Source of the DNA: an uncultured Flavobacteriales bacterium
Lineage (GTDB): Bacteria; Bacteroidota; Bacteroidia; Flavobacteriales; Crocinitomicaceae
Assembly (NCBI GenBank): GCA_946480815.1
Contig: CAMLLB010000007.1
Location: forward strand, 54,167 to 118,166
Length of the DNA stretch: 64,000 nucleotides
Direction: 5' to 3'
The notes beneath the pieces were generated by a model, which saw only the letters and a list, made by a program, of their open reading frames with translations, searched no databases and was not told where the DNA came from. Both the position numbers and the translations under genes were made by a program. Shown piece after piece: positions 16,691 through 25,248 of the stretch. Numbering within the stretch: the first letter of the stretch is position 1; every line of letters starts with the position of its first letter.

Positions 16691-17891
16691 ATAGATTATT
16701 CATCAATTCATTCAACAAAGAGAAAGCTAATTCTTGCTTTGATTGTAACTCAAAGCTACACATTTTATTGCTTTTAAAGAGTAATTTAACGGAATTCGTA
16801 TCAGTACCAAAACCTACTCCGGGTTCTCCCATTTCATTCAATACAATGGCGTCCAGCTTCTTTTTTTCGAGCTTACCTTTGGCATATTCCATGCCATTTT
16901 GGGTTTCCAAAGCAAAACCAACTACTTTTTGATCTTTCACGGATCTGTTTGAAGCTGCCCAGGATAAAATATCCGGATTCTTCTCCAAAAGGATTTGCAA
17001 CTGATCTTCCGTTTTTTTGATTTTCTGACTTTCGGCAACGGCGGGGCGGTAATCTGCAACAGCCGAAGCAAAGATTCCCATATCTGCCCCTGGCCAATTT
17101 TCCTGCACTGCATGCAGCATTTCAAGAGCAGAGGTAACCCGAACCAACTGAATATTCTTGTGTTGGGTTTTTAAATTACTTGGGCCACTTATCAAAATCA
17201 CTTTTCCTCCTTTCGAAGCAAGTGCCTCTGCCAGGGCAAAGCCCATTTTCCCTGAGGAATGATTTCCTATAAAACGAACAGGATCAATTGCCTCGTACGT
17301 AGGACCGGCAGTTACCAAAAATTGTTTTCCTGCAAAACGGGAATCCGCATTGAAATGATCCTGGAGATATTGCACCAGCGTTTCGGGTTCTGCCATTCTT
17401 CCCTGCCCTTCCAATCCGCTTGCCAGGAAACCGCTTTCAGCAGGAATAATGGTATACCCAAATGATTCCAGCCGATCCAGGTTATCCTTGGTCGTCTGGT
17501 GCTGATACATATCCAAATCCATTGCAGGAGCAATAAAAACAGGGCATTTTGCACTCAGATAAGTTGCCAAAAGAAAGTTATCTGAAAAACCGTGTGCCAT
17601 TTTGGCCAGTGAATTTGCCGTTACCGGAGCAAAGATCATCACATCTGCCCACAATGCCCATTCAACGTGATTGGTCCATTCGCCTGTTTTGGAATCATAG
17701 AATTCAATTCCTACAGGAGATTCGGATAAGGTTGCAAGTGTCAGTGGCGTTATAAAATCAGAAGAGGCAGGAGTCATCATACATCTGACCTCTGCCCCTT
17801 GTTTCTTTAATAATCTTACGAAGGATGCAATTTTATAAGCTGCGATTCCGCCAGTAATACCAACCAGAATCTTTTTCCCTTCTAAAGACAT
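16683..17891 (-). CDS. coaBC: CoaBC: phosphopantothenoylcysteine decarboxylase / phosphopantothenate-cysteine ligase
   Basis: A 402-residue bifunctional enzyme of coenzyme A synthesis. The N-terminal flavoprotein CoaC domain (about 1-180) has GGIAAYKIASFVRLL, NHVEWALWADVMIFAPVTANSLAKMAHGFSDN with the catalytic His, and PAMDLDMY. The C-terminal CoaB domain (from about 190) has VTAGPTYEAIDPVRFIGNHSSGKMGFALAEA and AVADYRP. At the place of the flexible-clamp Cys of E. coli Dfp (ACGD) this protein reads ASGL, so Ser replaces Cys. It sits between rpoZ (12 bases before it) and DUF4835 (8-base overlap). Confidence 0.95.
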   Translation of the reverse strand: MSLEGKKILVGITGGIAAYKIASFVRLLKKQGAEVRCMMTPASSDFITPLTLATLSESPVGIEFYDSKTGEWTNHVEWALWADVMIFAPVTANSLAKMAHGFSDNFLLATYLSAKCPVFIAPAMDLDMYQHQTTKDNLDRLESFGYTIIPAESGFLASGLEGQGRMAEPETLVQYLQDHFNADSRFAGKQFLVTAGPTYEAIDPVRFIGNHSSGKMGFALAEALASKGGKVILISGPSNLKTQHKNIQLVRVTSALEMLHAVQENWPGADMGIFASAVADYRPAVAESQKIKKTEDQLQILLEKNPDILSWAASNRSVKDQKVVGFALETQNGMEYAKGKLEKKKLDAIVLNEMGEPGVGFGTDTNSVKLLFKSNKMCSFELQSKQELAFSLLNELMNNLYE

Positions 17892-17903
17892 ATTGAGTTT
17901 AGA

Positions 17904-18221
17904 TTACTCTTGATTTTTTCTGGTATAAATTTGTCCGTCCTTCAACTCTTCGATTGCAACTGCAACCGGTTTAGGAAGTTTCTCATAAAAGCGGGAAATT
18001 TCAATTTGCTCGCGGTTTTCGAAAATCTCTTCCAAATTATCTGTTGATGAAGCAAACTCCTGCAATTTAGCAGTCAATTCTTCTTTCATTGAAGAGCTAA
18101 TTTGATTTGCTCTTTTAGACAATACTACAATTGATTCATAGATATTACCTGTTGTTTGCTCTAAATCTATTGTATCACGCGTTACAGTTGAACGCTCAGC
18201 ATTGTTGTTTTTGAAGCTCAT
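17904..18221 (-). CDS. rpoZ: DNA-directed RNA polymerase omega subunit
   Basis: A 105-residue protein of the Bacteroidota omega type. It has NIYESIVVLSKRANQISSSMKEELTAKLQEF at about 27-57, corresponding to the conserved region that wraps the beta-prime C-terminus. It helps assemble and stabilise RNA polymerase. The gene lies 13 bases after bamD and 12 before coaBC on the same strand, the conserved bamD-rpoZ-coaBC order, which supports the call despite the weak sequence signature of omega. Confidence 0.88.
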   Translation of the reverse strand: MSFKNNNAERSTVTRDTIDLEQTTGNIYESIVVLSKRANQISSSMKEELTAKLQEFASSTDNLEEIFENREQIEISRFYEKLPKPVAVAIEELKDGQIYTRKNQE

Positions 18222-18234
18222 TTCTTCTATTTAT

Positions 18235-19029
18235 TTACTTGTTAGATACGGGAATGTCAATCTTTTTCAATTTTTCAACATATCCTTCGAATTCGCGAAG
18301 ATAGTCTGAATTTGGGAATTCTACAAGAAAAATGTTAAATCGTTCTTTTGTTTTCTCAATTCGTTCTTCAATTTTTGCATCCACACTATTGCTTGCCAAA
18401 TGGTATGAATTCCGGATTAAAATCACCCATGCTTCTTCCCGGTATACGGATCGTGGATAATTATCAAGGAATTGTTCTCCGCTTACTACTGCGGCCCGAT
18501 AATTTTCTGTTTTGGAATACAATCTCACGGTCATCATGTCTTTTGTTTCCAATTTGTAACGCAGCTTATCCATAATTGCGTTACAGGTATCCAACAGTTC
18601 CGAATTAGGGAAACGCGTAACAAAATTTTGTAATTCGTTCAGCGCAACTTCTGTTTCATGCTGGTCAAGAGCTACATCCGGACTATTTTGAACAGCACAT
18701 ACTGCAGCCAGGAACATTGTTTCTTCTACTTTCGGAGAATATGGGAACTTGGTCTGGAATGCAGCCAGGTAATAACTAGCCAAATACCAGTCTTCAACTG
18801 CAAAACAGGCTTTCCCTAATCTGTAAAACGCCACTTCACCTTGCGGGGAACGCGGACTTCTTTGGTAAACCTGTTCATATAAAGCCACACATCTTTCATA
18901 CTTTTCAGTATCGTACAGACGATTTGCTTCAGTGAATTTTGCTTCGTAATCATCCGATTTTAAAATACGGTTATACGAATTGCAGCTGCCAAGTGTGATG
19001 ATAGTAAGAAGTAAGAAAATCCATTTCAT
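18235..19029 (-). CDS. bamD: Outer-membrane assembly lipoprotein BamD
   Basis: I start at the ATG at 19029 (MKWIFLLLTIITLGSC), which gives a clean lipoprotein signal with the lipidated Cys at residue 16. The frame is open further upstream but without signal features. The mature protein (264 residues in all) consists of TPR repeats: YEAKFTEANRLYDTEKYERCVALYEQVYQRSPRSP, GEVAFYRLGKACFAVEDWYLASYYLAAFQTKFPYS and further copies ending near residue 250. BamD is the essential periplasmic partner of BamA. It begins the bamD-rpoZ-coaBC-DUF4835-recN unit. Confidence 0.92.
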   Translation of the reverse strand: MKWIFLLLTIITLGSCNSYNRILKSDDYEAKFTEANRLYDTEKYERCVALYEQVYQRSPRSPQGEVAFYRLGKACFAVEDWYLASYYLAAFQTKFPYSPKVEETMFLAAVCAVQNSPDVALDQHETEVALNELQNFVTRFPNSELLDTCNAIMDKLRYKLETKDMMTVRLYSKTENYRAAVVSGEQFLDNYPRSVYREEAWVILIRNSYHLASNSVDAKIEERIEKTKERFNIFLVEFPNSDYLREFEGYVEKLKKIDIPVSNK

Positions 19030-19177
19030 GACGACAAAAATAGGAGAAATCCCATAACGGCAAACGTAGCGGAAATATTGTTTCTGAAAAGTTAACACTT
19101 CGACTACGCTCAGTGTCTTTAGTTTTATGAAATAAATTGAAGAATTCGATCTAAAAACCATTCAGGAAATTCAAAAG

Positions 19178-19210
19178 TTGACTGAGTCAGCTGCGGCTGA
19201 TCGAAGTCAA
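19178..19210. repeat. Imperfect hairpin overlapping a stop codon
   Basis: TTGACTgaGTCAGC pairs imperfectly with GCTGatCgaAGTCAA around a short loop at the 3' end of the patatin-like gene. A related CTTCGACTACGCTCAG segment is at 19099-19114. Such CTTCGACT/GTCGAAG sequences recur between genes in many Bacteroidota; here it may act as a terminator. Confidence 0.35.
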
Positions 19211-20022
19211 ACCAATTTCCCTGACTTAATTTCCATCAGGCGCAACAAACGGTCCATATTCGGGGCCTCATCTTCGAAATAGTTGCGGGTCTTTTCGATT
19301 TTCACCTCCATGGTATCATCTCTTTCAAATTCAGGATTAAATCTGAAATAATGCCATTTTTTATGATCGCGGACTTCTTCTTCGAATTGTGCCTGTGCCT
19401 GTTCGGAGAATTGCTGCTCCAGATCGCCATCTTTGTGTTTTCCTGAACCGATACTGACAATCACAACCGAATCATCCTGGTACAGACAATCCGCATAATG
19501 CATCGCCTGCAAAATAGGATTTGGTGCAAACTGGCTTGCATTCATCAATCGCCTGTAACCTAATTTGATGAATTGCTGCTCATTCGGATTTCCCATACAC
19601 GCTTTCAACACCGAATCCAATTTAATGGACTGTTGTGTGGGCCGACTATCGGAGAACTGGAACAATTCATCGGAATCGACATCATAAGTCATGAAAAGAA
19701 AGTGTTTTCTGAGTGTAAACAAGGTATCTTCTTCATCAAAAAGGCGGGAAACCATCTCCTTGCTGTATCCGTTATTTTGGTAACGAAGCAATTTCTCCAA
19801 AGCTCCCAATTCTTCGATCAGTGAGATCTCTTGTTTCGCCAAAAGACTTGCCAGCAGCACACTGTCTCCTGAGGCAACCAATAAATCGATCCAATTATAA
19901 AGCGATTTGTCGATATCAACTGCATGAATCCGGCGCGACAAAGCACTTAGTCCAACGATCGGGACAAGTAAAGCATCTGAGCCTCCGTCTGTTACTAAAA
20001 CGATTCTGTAGTTGCACGACAT
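19207..20022 (-). CDS. Patatin-fold protein lacking the catalytic dyad (probable pseudoenzyme)
   Basis: The 271-residue protein follows the patatin-like phospholipase layout. The first strand and oxyanion-type loop is YRIVLVTDGGSDALLVP. The segment WIDLLVASGDSVLLASLLA lies where active enzymes read FDLIAGTSTGG. Further on come FMTYDVDSDELFQFSDSR, LDSVLKACMGNPNEQQF, then LMNASQFAPNPILQAMHYA and VVIVSIGSGK. The GxSxG nucleophile elbow is gone (ASGDS in its place) and the Asp of the DG[GA] motif is replaced (MNA). The scaffold is otherwise intact, so this is probably a non-catalytic lipid- or protein-binding member. No signal peptide is seen. The fold call is mine from motif spacing. Confidence 0.65.
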   Translation of the reverse strand: MSCNYRIVLVTDGGSDALLVPIVGLSALSRRIHAVDIDKSLYNWIDLLVASGDSVLLASLLAKQEISLIEELGALEKLLRYQNNGYSKEMVSRLFDEEDTLFTLRKHFLFMTYDVDSDELFQFSDSRPTQQSIKLDSVLKACMGNPNEQQFIKLGYRRLMNASQFAPNPILQAMHYADCLYQDDSVVIVSIGSGKHKDGDLEQQFSEQAQAQFEEEVRDHKKWHYFRFNPEFERDDTMEVKIEKTRNYFEDEAPNMDRLLRLMEIKSGKLV

Positions 20023-20106
20023 AACAGCAATTTAAAAAAACCACTATTACAAACCAAATTTTTAACAAAAAAACTTAGTTAATCGATAAATTAAAGGAAT
20101 TCGTCT

Positions 20107-21057
20107 TTATCTTACCCGTAATTGTCGACCAACTTGCAACAGTGTTGTTGGTCTGATCCCATTGAGCTTACAAAGTCTTGAAACGGTTGTATTGCTTTTG
20201 GAAGCAATTTGAGATAAGGTGTCTCCCGTTCTGATCTTATAATACTTTCGTGTAGCAGCAGCTTCTGTTCGGGCCTGAACAGCTGCGATGGATTCACCTG
20301 AAATCTCTTCATCGCTAGGTCTTGCTCCCGGACGGAATAAGCGTTTCTGAACCATCAGGTTTTCATCTTTCAGTTCCTTTTTCGCAAAATCGATTACTTC
20401 TTCCGGGTTCAGAGGTGCATCGTAAAAACGCACTTCGAAATGCAAGTGTGCCCCAAATGAACGCCCGGTGTTTCCACCAAGCCCGATCGGTTCTCCAGCT
20501 TTTACTTCCTGGTCCGGAGCTACCAAATGTTTTGAAAGGTGGGCATAAAACGTTTCCAAACCGTTGTGGTGACGAATGATCACCAAATTACCGAAACCTC
20601 CGTCGTTCCACTTCGCATATCTTACACGACCCGAGAAAGCAGCTTTTACCGTATCTCCTGTTCTCAAGTTCAAATCAATTCCATTGTGGTATCTTCCTTT
20701 TCTGTATCCGTAACGGGAAGTTACGATACCCGGAACCGGTGAAACGAACTCTTTATGCAAATCATCTACCAAACACAACCAGATAGTGTCATTTAAACGT
20801 GACATATCGGGACGGTCAGAAGAGAAACAGATATCGTTGTTCCAGGTTTGTACCAAATTCAGGTTTGTATCTGCCTGAATGATATTGAATAATGCTTCAT
20901 TCATGATCCCATCAAACTCTTCATCCAATAAGAATTTCCATGTTCGATTGGAGTAAATTACCATTTTACCTTTTTCAGTATCTACGGTATCAATCGGAGT
21001 TTGGGCAAATCCCGAAAACGAAACGAATAAGAGAAGGAAGTAAAGAAATTTATTCAT
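20107..21057 (-). CDS. M23 family peptidase with C-terminal LysM domain
   Basis: Starting at the ATG at 21057 gives a signal peptide (about 1-18, ending GFAQ); the in-frame upstream ATG adds a 20-residue non-signal stretch. The M23 (LytM) domain at about 105-225 has RYHNGIDLNLRTGDTV, with zinc-binding His and Asp, and TFYAHLSKHL and GAHLHFEVRF, with the HxH. A LysM domain fills the last 45 residues (YYKIRTGDTLSQIASKSNTT). The 316-residue protein is a periplasmic peptidoglycan endopeptidase or an NlpD-like amidase activator. The zinc ligands appear complete, so catalysis is plausible. Confidence 0.9.
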   Translation of the reverse strand: MNKFLYFLLLFVSFSGFAQTPIDTVDTEKGKMVIYSNRTWKFLLDEEFDGIMNEALFNIIQADTNLNLVQTWNNDICFSSDRPDMSRLNDTIWLCLVDDLHKEFVSPVPGIVTSRYGYRKGRYHNGIDLNLRTGDTVKAAFSGRVRYAKWNDGGFGNLVIIRHHNGLETFYAHLSKHLVAPDQEVKAGEPIGLGGNTGRSFGAHLHFEVRFYDAPLNPEEVIDFAKKELKDENLMVQKRLFRPGARPSDEEISGESIAAVQARTEAAATRKYYKIRTGDTLSQIASKSNTTVSRLCKLNGIRPTTLLQVGRQLRVR

Positions 21058-21269
21058 AATTAAAGCCTTGGTATTTTCTGGGTGTCGCAAAACTAACAAA
21101 AAAAAGCCAAAATTCACTTGTAAAAAAACGTTAATTCGAACATTTACAAGTTCATAACGCTAATTTGATCATCGAAAACAGTGATTTGATAAAGTTCAAA
21201 AAGGAATAACTGATTCAAAAAACAGGTTTGGAATTATAAAAAAGATTGGCATGGAATTATAAAACAAAT

Positions 21270-21295
21270 TAGGCACGCGACGCGTCGCGTGCCTA
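21270..21295. repeat. 26-bp zero-loop palindrome, family copy 1
   Basis: A perfect palindrome with arm TAGGCACGCGACG, lying 15 bases downstream of the minus-strand FKBP gene stop. It has the same length and layout as the palindromes at 23797-23834 and 42270-42297. It could double as a terminator. Confidence 0.7.
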
Positions 21296-21309
21296 CCTTT
21301 TTGTGTGTT

Positions 21310-22185
21310 TTAATTTTCGTTTTTTTGGACTGATTTTCCGTCTACATCCATGATAATAACGTCATAGAACAAATCCTCATTGGGTTTCACCAAATCCACA
21401 TAACCTCTTGAACCATAAGCTTCTTTCGCAGGGACAAGAATATACAATTTATCATACATCTTCGTATTCAGCATGGCTTTTCTCAATCCCGGGATCAGGG
21501 AGTGGTCCTTCATTCCGAAAGCAAAAGGTGTGTTTCTCTGGTACGAGTTATCGTAACGCGGATTGGATTTCGTTCCCACAAAATAATTGATCGCAACATT
21601 CGAATTTTCTCCCACTTTCGCATCGGTCATTTCGGGATTTTCTTCCAAGCACCAGACTTTTACCCCGTCGACTACTTTTGTCGGTTTAATTTCCTTACCG
21701 ATTCTCAACAGAACAATATTCGGTGCATCGGGAGGAATAATTCCCGGAATTCCTTTTTTGCCACGAGCCAGCTTCCCGGGAATGAATATTTCCACGAAAT
21801 CACCCACTTTCAGTTCTTTCATTGCCAAATCAAAACCTGGTGTCTGCATTCCATACCCTACCAAAAACGGGAGCATGTCTCTTTGCAGCTTGTAGTTTCC
21901 ATCAACTACTTCTCCATTCTGCAACTTCGTTTTGAAATTGATCTCATAAACCGATCCGTCCTCGATAGGAGCCCCATCGTGTTTTTCAAACCATTGGATC
22001 CGGATCCCATTCGGGAAGGTTTTCTTGTCAACAATCTGTTTTTTCGGTTCAATCAGCTGTTCTGCTTCAGATAACTGATTTCCCGCATCCCGCGTGTTCG
22101 GTGTATGATTATCAGTGGCCTTTTCAACTCCATTTGTACAGGCAGTCAACAAAAGGATAAGCGCAGCATATTTCAAATTTTTCAT
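21310..22185 (-). CDS. Lipoprotein with two FKBP-type PPIase domains
   Basis: A 291-residue protein with a lipoprotein signal (LILLLTAC, Cys at about 16). It has two successive FKBP domains. Domain 1, at about 75-170, contains VYEINFKTKLQNGEVVD, MQTPGFDLAMKELKVGD and FIPGKLARGKKGIPGIIPP. Domain 2, at about 185-285, contains SLIPGLRKAMLNTKMYDKLYILVPAKEAYGSRG. Such proteins are periplasmic prolyl isomerases and chaperones. The start overlaps the preceding FKBP gene by 4 bases, making a coupled unit nrnA-FKBP-FKBP. Confidence 0.88.
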   Translation of the reverse strand: MKNLKYAALILLLTACTNGVEKATDNHTPNTRDAGNQLSEAEQLIEPKKQIVDKKTFPNGIRIQWFEKHDGAPIEDGSVYEINFKTKLQNGEVVDGNYKLQRDMLPFLVGYGMQTPGFDLAMKELKVGDFVEIFIPGKLARGKKGIPGIIPPDAPNIVLLRIGKEIKPTKVVDGVKVWCLEENPEMTDAKVGENSNVAINYFVGTKSNPRYDNSYQRNTPFAFGMKDHSLIPGLRKAMLNTKMYDKLYILVPAKEAYGSRGYVDLVKPNEDLFYDVIIMDVDGKSVQKNEN

Positions 22186-22694
22186 TCTATTCCAATTAAT
22201 TCAATATCAACAACTAAAGGAGAAAGTGGTGGGATTTTCTGTAAATCCCCAATTAAACCATGCGCCAAATGACTTGGAAAAACCAATTTTGCTTTTTCCC
22301 CGACTCGCATCAATTTGATTCCCTCATGAATTCCCGACTCCATTTCACTTTTATCGATCCGGAAAATATCCACCTCATCAGGAGCTGTTTTATACACTTC
22401 CGTTCCATCCAGTAAACTGATCTTATATTGTGTTTTTGCATCCATTCCAGGCTCAGGGAACGCTCCATCAGTCTTTTTCAAAATCACATAACGCAGGCCA
22501 GTTCCGGTCTGTTTTACTTCCCAGTTTTCGTGCTGGGAAAAATAAAGATCGATATTGATACTTTCTTCGATAGCCAATTCCTTGTTCATTTCAGTAGACT
22601 TTTTCATATCCCACTGAACGGGTTTCGGCTGTTCTACCTCTTCTGTGCAGGAGCATAAAATCAGCAGGCAAAAAAGCAATTCTTTTTTTATCAT
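22182..22694 (-). CDS. FKBP-type PPIase lipoprotein, GldI-like
   Basis: A 170-residue lipoprotein (signal LLILCSC) with one FKBP domain at about 65-168: YVILKKTDGAFPEPGMDAKTQYKISLLDGTEVY, ESGIHEGIKLMRVGEKAKLVFPSHLAHGLIG and IPPLSPLVVDIELIGI. In flavobacteria the gliding protein GldI is a PPIase lipoprotein of this type, encoded beside a DHH phosphoesterase, as here. It overlaps nrnA by 4 bases and the two-domain FKBP gene by 4. Whether this organism glides cannot be told from the window, so I leave the symbol empty. Confidence 0.8.
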   Translation of the reverse strand: MIKKELLFCLLILCSCTEEVEQPKPVQWDMKKSTEMNKELAIEESINIDLYFSQHENWEVKQTGTGLRYVILKKTDGAFPEPGMDAKTQYKISLLDGTEVYKTAPDEVDIFRIDKSEMESGIHEGIKLMRVGEKAKLVFPSHLAHGLIGDLQKIPPLSPLVVDIELIGIE

Positions 22695-23695
22695 GCTTTA
22701 GGAATGAAATCTTTTACAAATGTTACAAATTTTTCGATTGTTTTTTCAAGGCTTTCCGATGAAATTCCACCTGAAGCATATGCATGTCCGCCACCGTCAA
22801 AATGTACTTTGGCCAATTCATTCACAAAATAATTCCCTTTTGCCCTGAAAGAAATCTTTACTTTTCCATCTTTCTCAATGAATAGCACCGCCATTTTGAT
22901 TCCCCGGATACCCAAAATCTGATTAACAAGTCCTTCTGTATCTCCTTTTTGATAGTTATATTTTTTCAATTCTTCATCTGAAAGAGATGCATAAGCTACC
23001 TGAATATCGCTCAAACAAACCAACTTTTCAGATAAGGCAAAACCTCTTAATTTGATGCGATCAACCGTGTTGGTATCATAAACAGCTTCATGAACAAGAT
23101 AATGCTTTACTCCTCTTCGGATCAAACCGGCAATCATCTCATGAGTAGAAGCGCTTACTGAAGGAAAACGGAAAGAACCCGTATCTGTCATAATTCCCAA
23201 ATAAATGCACGTACCGGAAATTTCGTCCAAATCGTCCAAACGCTGAATATCTTCCATCCATTTATAGATCAGTTCACAGGTCGAACAAGCAGACGTTTCA
23301 GAGATCATTACCTCACAAAAATCAGCCGGGTGTAAGTGATGATCGATCATGACTTTTGCAGCACCCGAAGCAATCAGATATTGCTGCATTTGATCACCTA
23401 CGCGGGATGGTTCGTTATAATCAAGACAAAAGACCAGATCAGCGGTTTGAAGCAGTGAAACAGCCTGTTCGGCCTTTGTTTCAAAGTCAATAATTTGCCC
23501 TTGTCCTTCAACCCATTGCAAAAATTCAGGTGCCGGATCCGGATGCACTACCTCCACGTTCTTTCCCCAAAGCTTTAAAATATGAAATAAAGCCAGGGAA
23601 CTTCCGATCGAATCTCCATCCGGAGACTTGTGCGATGTAATAACAATTGATTGAGCCTGATTGACGAGCTCGAGTATTTTTTGTGATGAATCCAT
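22691..23695 (-). CDS. nrnA: DHH/DHHA1 phosphoesterase (NrnA-like)
   Basis: A 334-residue cytoplasmic phosphoesterase. DHH-domain motifs are HKSPDGDSIGSS at 22-33, LDYNEPSRVGD at 91-101, MIDHHLHP at 117-124 and MTDTGSFRFPSVS near 172. The DHHA1 substrate-binding motif GGGHAYASGG lies near the C-terminus. NrnA-type enzymes degrade short oligoribonucleotides and 3'-phosphoadenosine 5'-phosphate. It is first in a coupled three-gene unit with two FKBP lipoproteins. Confidence 0.88.
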   Translation of the reverse strand: MDSSQKILELVNQAQSIVITSHKSPDGDSIGSSLALFHILKLWGKNVEVVHPDPAPEFLQWVEGQGQIIDFETKAEQAVSLLQTADLVFCLDYNEPSRVGDQMQQYLIASGAAKVMIDHHLHPADFCEVMISETSACSTCELIYKWMEDIQRLDDLDEISGTCIYLGIMTDTGSFRFPSVSASTHEMIAGLIRRGVKHYLVHEAVYDTNTVDRIKLRGFALSEKLVCLSDIQVAYASLSDEELKKYNYQKGDTEGLVNQILGIRGIKMAVLFIEKDGKVKISFRAKGNYFVNELAKVHFDGGGHAYASGGISSESLEKTIEKFVTFVKDFIPKA

Positions 23696-23716
23696 GAACC
23701 AAAATTACGAATTCCG

Positions 23717-23734
23717 TCCCGATAATTATCGGGA
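23717..23734. repeat. 18-bp palindrome TCCCGATA-AT-TATCGGGA
   Basis: A perfect palindrome 22 bases upstream of nrnA. An identical palindrome except for the two central bases is at 36776-36793. Confidence 0.65.
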
Positions 23735-23796
23735 GCCTAATTCCGAATTGCAGATTAGAAATTATACATTATTGAATGTGGATAGCATCAGATATA

Positions 23797-23834
23797 AACC
23801 AGTAAGGGTGCGATTAATCGCACCCTTACTGGTT
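23797..23834. repeat. 38-bp perfect palindrome with a 26-bp family core, copy 2
   Basis: The arms start AACCAGTAAGGGTGCGATT and close with no loop. The central 26 bases match copies at 21270 and 42270 in length and layout. It lies 22 bases downstream of the minus-strand gene at 23856 and may act as its terminator. Confidence 0.7.
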
Positions 23835-23855
23835 ATTTAATATTTCCAGGGATCA

Positions 23856-24326
23856 TTAGAATCCTGTTTTCTCAGAGCGTTTTGTTTCGATTAAAACTCC
23901 TACACAAGCCAATTTCTTTTTATCACCACCCGTGATGGATACGTTGACAAAAATTTTACGTGATTTGTCCGAAGTAAATTCCAATGCTTCTGCACTTCCG
24001 GAACTTGCCAATACTTTCTTGGTTTTTTTGAAAGTTTCTTTTTCTCCCACAGTTTTTTTCTCTACAACCAGTTCATAGATCTCGTAATTCAATGTTCCGA
24101 CACTTCCTTCACCCAAAACAGTTGTCAAACGATAATCCAATCCCTGATGTGCAATAAATGACATTTCATAGGATTCGTCAGAAGCAATAGATCCTGAGCG
24201 GGACTGAGAATTTAAACTATAAGCATCTTTGGTCTTTTTCTTTTTCATGAATGCCTCAGCAGGAGGACATTGAGCAAAACCAAACACAAAACAAAACAAT
24301 AGGGCTAACGTTAATGTAAATTTCAT
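23856..24326 (-). CDS. Exported hypothetical protein
   Basis: I start at the ATG at 24326, since the slightly longer frame begins with TTG. The 156-residue protein has a signal peptide (about 1-18, ending GFAQ), a CPPAEAFMKKKKTKDAYSLNSQSRSGSI segment and then beta strands (YEMSFIAHQGLDYRLTTVLGEG, LNYEIYELVVEKKTV, SRKIFVNVSITGGDKKKLACVGVLIETK). It looks like a single beta-sandwich. I do not recognise the family. It follows the lipoprotein at 24337-25203 with a 10-base gap, so they probably share a transcript. Confidence 0.65.
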   Translation of the reverse strand: MKFTLTLALLFCFVFGFAQCPPAEAFMKKKKTKDAYSLNSQSRSGSIASDESYEMSFIAHQGLDYRLTTVLGEGSVGTLNYEIYELVVEKKTVGEKETFKKTKKVLASSGSAEALEFTSDKSRKIFVNVSITGGDKKKLACVGVLIETKRSEKTGF

Positions 24327-24336
24327 ATCCAAGAAG

Positions 24337-25203
24337 TTAAGCTGTTATAATTTTAGTACGAATTTCTTTGATTTTCTTTGCCAGGTTATCAAAACACTTT
24401 TGAGTCATTTTGCAACTGTCTCCTCCTGAAAAAGTCAATTTTCCATTTGAGTTCTGAACCTGGGTCTCACCTGAATTACAATCCAATTGCTCATAGACTT
24501 TCAGGATTTCTTCAATGTGTGCCGAATACTCTTTCACCGCAGCGTTGTCCTGGTAACTTACCAAAAACTCCAACAGGTTCTCAGCAACCAATTTCTGGTC
24601 AGCCAAAGCCTGGTCCAATTTCGGTGATTTACCAAAACCTTTGGAACTTCCGATCATCAGGTGCATGGATTCTACCCAGCCACCAACAAGCATCAATGAC
24701 AATTCCTCTCCTTTATCGATTTCGATCAAACGTTGGAACGTACGGTTGTAGACATCATCACTTAATTTGAATAAAGAATCAGCATTTCCATCCCATTTTT
24801 TCGCCAGCTCACCCAGCTCATTCCCAAAAACCTGGGCAACACCGATATCGGAACCCAATTTTTCCAATTTCCCGAAGTAGCTCAAGTACTTGTTAGTTTC
24901 ATTGAACGAAGTTAAATAAGCTACATCTGCCGTATACACACCAAAGTTCAATGCTTTTTGAGAAGAATTTGAATACTTGTCTGCCAATGCAGGATCATGT
25001 AAGATCTTTGTATTCTTGACAGCGTCCATTTTAGAGATCAAAGCAAACTGCTCGGACGGCGATGGAATGTTGTAGTTTACATTAGCAGCATCTACGGTTT
25101 CCTGCTCTTCAATTGTTGCCACTTCCTGTTTTTCCTCACCGGAACCGCAAGCATAAGCGAATAGTAATACGATACTACCTAAGATTAGTTTGTTTTTCAT
25201 CAT
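24337..25203 (-). CDS. Conserved-type lipoprotein of unknown function
   Basis: Starts at one of two adjacent ATGs (25203 or 25200). The signal is a lipoprotein type ending LLFAYACGSG, followed by an acidic linker (EEKQEVATIEEQETVD). The rest of the 288-residue protein is helical, with GVYTADVAYLTSFNETNKYLSYFGKLEKLGSDIGV and SLMLVGGWVESMHLMIGSSKGFG, a pattern I associate with widespread uncharacterised Bacteroidota lipoproteins. There is no enzymatic motif. It is probably cotranscribed with the exported protein downstream. Confidence 0.68.
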   Translation of the reverse strand: MMKNKLILGSIVLLFAYACGSGEEKQEVATIEEQETVDAANVNYNIPSPSEQFALISKMDAVKNTKILHDPALADKYSNSSQKALNFGVYTADVAYLTSFNETNKYLSYFGKLEKLGSDIGVAQVFGNELGELAKKWDGNADSLFKLSDDVYNRTFQRLIEIDKGEELSLMLVGGWVESMHLMIGSSKGFGKSPKLDQALADQKLVAENLLEFLVSYQDNAAVKEYSAHIEEILKVYEQLDCNSGETQVQNSNGKLTFSGGDSCKMTQKCFDNLAKKIKEIRTKIITA

Positions 25204-25248
25204 CAAGTAATTTAGTGCGAATCTATTAATTTTCAGTTAATCGCAGGA

